NCBI GenBank assembly: GCA_964549445.1
Contig: CAZJVS010000003.1
Coordinates: forward strand, 1 to 64,000
Length of the DNA stretch: 64,000 bases
DNA from: SpSt-539 sp964549445
Lineage (GTDB): Bacteria; Planctomycetota; Phycisphaerae; UBA1845; UTPLA1
Direction: 5' to 3'
In this document: positions 61,314-64,000 of the stretch, one piece after another
Position numbering within the stretch: the stretch's first letter is position 1
Layout: every line of letters begins with the position of its first letter
Notes under the pieces: generated by a model
The model's input: the letters and a program-made list of their open reading frames with translations, nothing else
Databases searched by the model: none
Told to the model about the DNA's origin: nothing
Position numbers and translations under genes: made by a program

Positions 61314-63158
61314 CTACTTCGGCGCGACGGGTTCGGCGGAGTCGCGCGGGGTGATGTCTGCTTCGGCCACGGGCTTGTCGGTTGAAGCGCCGGGTGCGAC
61401 GGGGGTTAGTTCGGTGTTCTTGGTGACCAGTTGCCGCTCGAAGGCACCCTGGGCGTCGAAGAGGAAGGCGGGCTTGGGAAGGGCCCAGACCGAGTCGTTC
61501 TTTCGATCGTTTGGTTTTTTGAGGGTTTGCCACGGGCGCGCGGCGCCGTCGGAGGGGGTTTGCGCGCCGGTGCCCGGCAGCGGGGCCACGAGGCCACCGT
61601 GCGGTTGGGGCGGCGGCGACGAGAGCGTGACCGACGCGAGCTTCGGAGGGGCCACAGGCGCTGGCTGGGGCTGCTGCGGAACCGACTCGATCTTCGCGGC
61701 CGGCTCGGGGGTCGATGGCATTGGACTAGCGGCGGGGGCTGCAAGCGGCGGCGCGGTTGGGGCGCTGCCGGAAGCCGGTGCCGCGCCGGCGGGCGGTGCG
61801 GAGACTGGCGACGTCGGAATCAACTCGGTGACGGTCGAAGACTTGATGACCGGCGGGCTGACGGCGTCGATCGGCTTTGCGACGGGAGCGGCGGCTTGAG
61901 CGGGGGGAGTTGACGGCGGCGTGCGATCGAAGAGCAAGTCGATGTCGGCACTGGGCGGCGCGGCGCTTTGCTGGCCGCCTGCGGGCGCGACCTCTTCGAT
62001 TTTCAATTCGGTCGGCGGACTGGGCGGCGCGATCGGCTGCGCGGCGGGCGGCGCGGATTGACTAACGGGAACGAAACTCGAGACGGGCGCGGGGGCCGGA
62101 GCGATCGGGGCGCTTTGAGGTGCCGAAATCAGCTTCACCGGAGTTGAGTCCATCGGCGTCCAGCCGTCGGGCTGGATCGTTTCGATCTTTCCGGAGTCGA
62201 TCGTTGCTGCTTGCGGCGCTGCGACCGGCTGCAGCGGCGACGCCGGAGAGAGCGCGACAGGCGCGATCGTGCCACTCGGAGCGACCGTGGACGACTGTGC
62301 GGTTTGCTGCGGCGGCGGCGCGGCGTTCTTGTCGGATTGATTCGGTTCGTCCTGAACCTGGATGAGATGCGAGAAGCCGACACCGACGTTGCCGGCGCGA
62401 TCGCGGGCCGCGGCGCGGAAGGTCAGTCCGCGGCCGGTGGCGTCAGACGGAATCGTGTAGCTGTAGTTGCCTGAGGCGTCGAGGTCTTTCTGCAGAACCG
62501 TCCAGCTCGGATGCTCGCTCGAGAAATCGGTTGCGACGCCGATCTCGACGGGCTGTTCGACGAGGTGATAGTCCTGGGCTTTCCAGCTTAGCGAAATGGT
62601 CTGGCCGGGACGGTACCAGGCCTGATTGGGATCGACGATCAACTCGACGGTCGGCAGCGTGGTGTCGACGTGATAGACGCGCACCGGTTCGGCGACGGGG
62701 ACTTTCGAGGGCTCCTGGCCGGGACCGACGAAGCGGACGCCGTAGTCGCCGTCGGCGGGGGCGTCGAACCAGAAGAATGTCTGCGACTGTCCGAAATAGC
62801 CGCCCTTCTTCCAATCGAAGCCGTTGTTGTCGGTGTACCAAACGGCGACGCGCGGGATTTCCTCGGGCTTGTAGCCGCTCGGCTGGCGAATGGGTACGAG
62901 CTTCTTGTTGGTGAAGTAGTGGAGCGGGTCTTCTTCGCGGGCGCGCGGCTCGGGGGTGAGGTCGGCGGCGGGCTTCATCGATTGGGGCGCGTCGTAGGTC
63001 CACTCGGGATAACTGTTGGGCGGGTCGACCGGGGCCTTCTTGTCGGAGCGCGGCTTGTCGCTCATGAGCTTGAACGGCGACGGCTTGTTGCAGCCGACGG
63101 CGAACAGCACAGCGATGATCGAAGCAACGAGGAAACGCGGTGATGGGTGGCGGTGCAT
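61314..63158 (-). CDS. Large Pro/Ala-rich lipoprotein
   Basis: A 614-residue protein starting at ATG 63158 with GGGAAGAAAT just upstream. The signal MHRHPSPRFLVASIIAVLFAVGC gives a lipid-bearing Cys. Residues 60-270 form Ig-like regions (VAVWYTDNNGFDWKKGGYFG, SQTFFWFDAPADGDYGVRF, SWKAQDYHL). From about 275 on the chain is almost only Pro, Ala, Ser and Val with short repeats (PPAAQPIAPPSPP), probably a flexible wall-spanning stalk. The C-terminal 70 residues end in a more ordered part. Function unknown; similar exported Pro-rich proteins are common in planctomycetes. Confidence 0.72.
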   Translation of the reverse strand: MHRHPSPRFLVASIIAVLFAVGCNKPSPFKLMSDKPRSDKKAPVDPPNSYPEWTYDAPQSMKPAADLTPEPRAREEDPLHYFTNKKLVPIRQPSGYKPEEIPRVAVWYTDNNGFDWKKGGYFGQSQTFFWFDAPADGDYGVRFVGPGQEPSKVPVAEPVRVYHVDTTLPTVELIVDPNQAWYRPGQTISLSWKAQDYHLVEQPVEIGVATDFSSEHPSWTVLQKDLDASGNYSYTIPSDATGRGLTFRAAARDRAGNVGVGFSHLIQVQDEPNQSDKNAAPPPQQTAQSSTVAPSGTIAPVALSPASPLQPVAAPQAATIDSGKIETIQPDGWTPMDSTPVKLISAPQSAPIAPAPAPVSSFVPVSQSAPPAAQPIAPPSPPTELKIEEVAPAGGQQSAAPPSADIDLLFDRTPPSTPPAQAAAPVAKPIDAVSPPVIKSSTVTELIPTSPVSAPPAGAAPASGSAPTAPPLAAPAASPMPSTPEPAAKIESVPQQPQPAPVAPPKLASVTLSSPPPQPHGGLVAPLPGTGAQTPSDGAARPWQTLKKPNDRKNDSVWALPKPAFLFDAQGAFERQLVTKNTELTPVAPGASTDKPVAEADITPRDSAEPVAPK

Positions 63159-63271
63159 GATTTCTTCCCTGCCTATGCGCAAAACTTGCCAAAAGCTGAG
63201 TGGTTATCGGAGTTATGGCGAGAAATCAGAAGGGCGATCGCGGCGGGCAGGCGGGGTGTGAAACGGCGAAA

Positions 63272-64000
63272 TCAGCGCTGAAAGCGGGCCACGGCGCGCT
63301 GGAAGATACGCAGGCCGTCGGTCTCAGTATTGTGATCGCGCGTCCAGTCGGGTTTTTGTGCCTGTGAAATACAGCGTTCGGGGTGGGGCATGAGCGCGAA
63401 GATGCGGCCGGTGGGGTCGCAGAGGCCGGCGATGTCGTGTTCGCTGCCGTTGGGGTTATCAGGGTAGGAAACGGGGCCGGGGGCGGGGCCGACGTATCGG
63501 AGGGCGAGGCAGCCCGTCTTTTCCAGCGTTGAAACGGGGTGGAGGCCGCTCGGCGTCGAGGCGTCGGCGAGCATCACTTTGCCCTCGCCGTGGGCGACGG
63601 GGAAGTGGAACGTCTCGCCGGGTTCGAGGAAGGCACAGTTCGAAGTTTGGGCGCGGACGTGTACCCAGCGGGCCTCGAAACGGCCGGAGTCGTTGAAGCC
63701 GAGCGTGACCGGGGGCAGCCCGGCGCCCGGCAGGAGGCCGGCCTTGGCGAGGACCTGGAAGCCGTTGCAGATTCCGAGGACGAGGCCTCCGCGGTCGACG
63801 AAGCTGCGAAGTGCGTCGCCGAGGCGGAGGGCGATCTGGTTGGCGAATATTTTTCCGGAGGCGATGTCGTCGCCGTAGCTGAAGCCGCCGGGGATGGTGA
63901 GGATTTGATAGTCGCTGAGGAGCGCCGGGCGCTCGATGAGGCGGTTGATGTGGAGTCGTTCGGCGCGGCCGCCGGCGAGCGTCCAGGCGTATTGCGTTTC
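63272..64000 (-). CDS. purQ: Phosphoribosylformylglycinamidine synthase subunit PurQ, 5' end beyond the window
   Basis: The glutaminase subunit of the fourth step of purine synthesis. The visible 242 residues read TQYAWTLAGGRAERLHINRL, then IPGGFSYGDDIASGKI, the nucleophile Cys in LGICNGFQVLAKAG, and FALMPHPERC with the catalytic His and Glu. The frame runs off the right edge, probably lacking only 10-20 residues. It is the long form with the HINRL segment. The gene is on the same strand as the preceding Pro/Ala-rich gene, 113 bases apart. Confidence 0.93.
   Translation of the reverse strand, partial: ETQYAWTLAGGRAERLHINRLIERPALLSDYQILTIPGGFSYGDDIASGKIFANQIALRLGDALRSFVDRGGLVLGICNGFQVLAKAGLLPGAGLPPVTLGFNDSGRFEARWVHVRAQTSNCAFLEPGETFHFPVAHGEGKVMLADASTPSGLHPVSTLEKTGCLALRYVGPAPGPVSYPDNPNGSEHDIAGLCDPTGRIFALMPHPERCISQAQKPDWTRDHNTETDGLRIFQRAVARFQR

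Overview
The window is GC-rich, densely coded chromosomal DNA that looks like a planctomycete, probably of the Phycisphaerae. This is inferred from small membrane proteins ending in a C-x2-CGYDL...CPxCG zinc ribbon, a secreted repeat protein with a dockerin-like C-terminus, an ECF sigma factor paired with a soluble Ser/Thr kinase, DUF1570 and zinc-metalloprotease exoproteins, and many small lipoproteins. No rRNA, tRNA or CRISPR array was recognised. A run of 100 Ns (4144-4243) is flanked by the same 55 bases on both sides, so it is almost certainly a scaffolding artefact inside an intact gene.

Layout. 1-2990: the start of an unidentified gene leaving the left edge, zinc-ribbon membrane proteins, a lipoprotein and a TrpG/PabA glutaminase. 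3065-9223: a leucine/isovalerate catabolic cluster (methylcrotonyl-CoA carboxylase beta, methylglutaconyl-CoA hydratase, biotin carboxylase and separate biotin carrier, HMG-CoA lyase), interrupted by a DUF433/DUF5615 toxin-antitoxin pair. 9220-19265: sigma-70 factor, RecJ, a GT39-like membrane glycosyltransferase, a secreted 14-repeat protein, FolK, a HAD lipoprotein and a DUF1570 protein. 19349-26112: P5C dehydrogenase, a decayed HicBA module, the ECF sigma/kinase pair, ProC and mannose-6-phosphate isomerase. 26178-32484: a co-directional central-carbon cluster (FabD-like acyltransferase, phosphofructokinase, PEP carboxykinase, phosphoketolase). 32509-35692: HldE, then an orphan ParA ATPase carrying a C-terminal glycogen-binding (CBM48/AMPK1_CBM-like) domain.

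35693-41342 is an accessory island that is visibly richer in A/T than its surroundings. It holds repeat-rich non-coding DNA, a two-gene ATPase plus DUF4435/TOPRIM locus resembling the PARIS (AriA/AriB) anti-phage system, a deleted IS256-type element with terminal inverted repeats, and an uncharacterised pair of a P-loop kinase-like protein and a membrane-anchored protein. 41343-64000 returns to core genes: TopA with six C-terminal zinc ribbons, a HExxHxxGxxH metalloprotease, a radical SAM protein, a Spy/CpxP-like protein, an M48 protease, two lipoproteins, two PilZ proteins, HflX, a FIST-domain sensor, inositol-phosphate synthase, an EF-G, a Pro/Ala-rich lipoprotein and PurQ running off the right edge. 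Two structured intergenic stretches ending in clear intrinsic terminators (about 48980-49163 and 53440-53648) are candidate non-coding RNAs.

The most unusual observations are the ParA-CBM48 fusion, the PARIS-like locus with its neighbouring IS remnant, the duplication of the glycosyltransferase 3' end on the far side of the repeat-protein gene, and a possible 17-codon upstream ORF coupled to hflX. All family assignments come from reading motifs; no database search was run.
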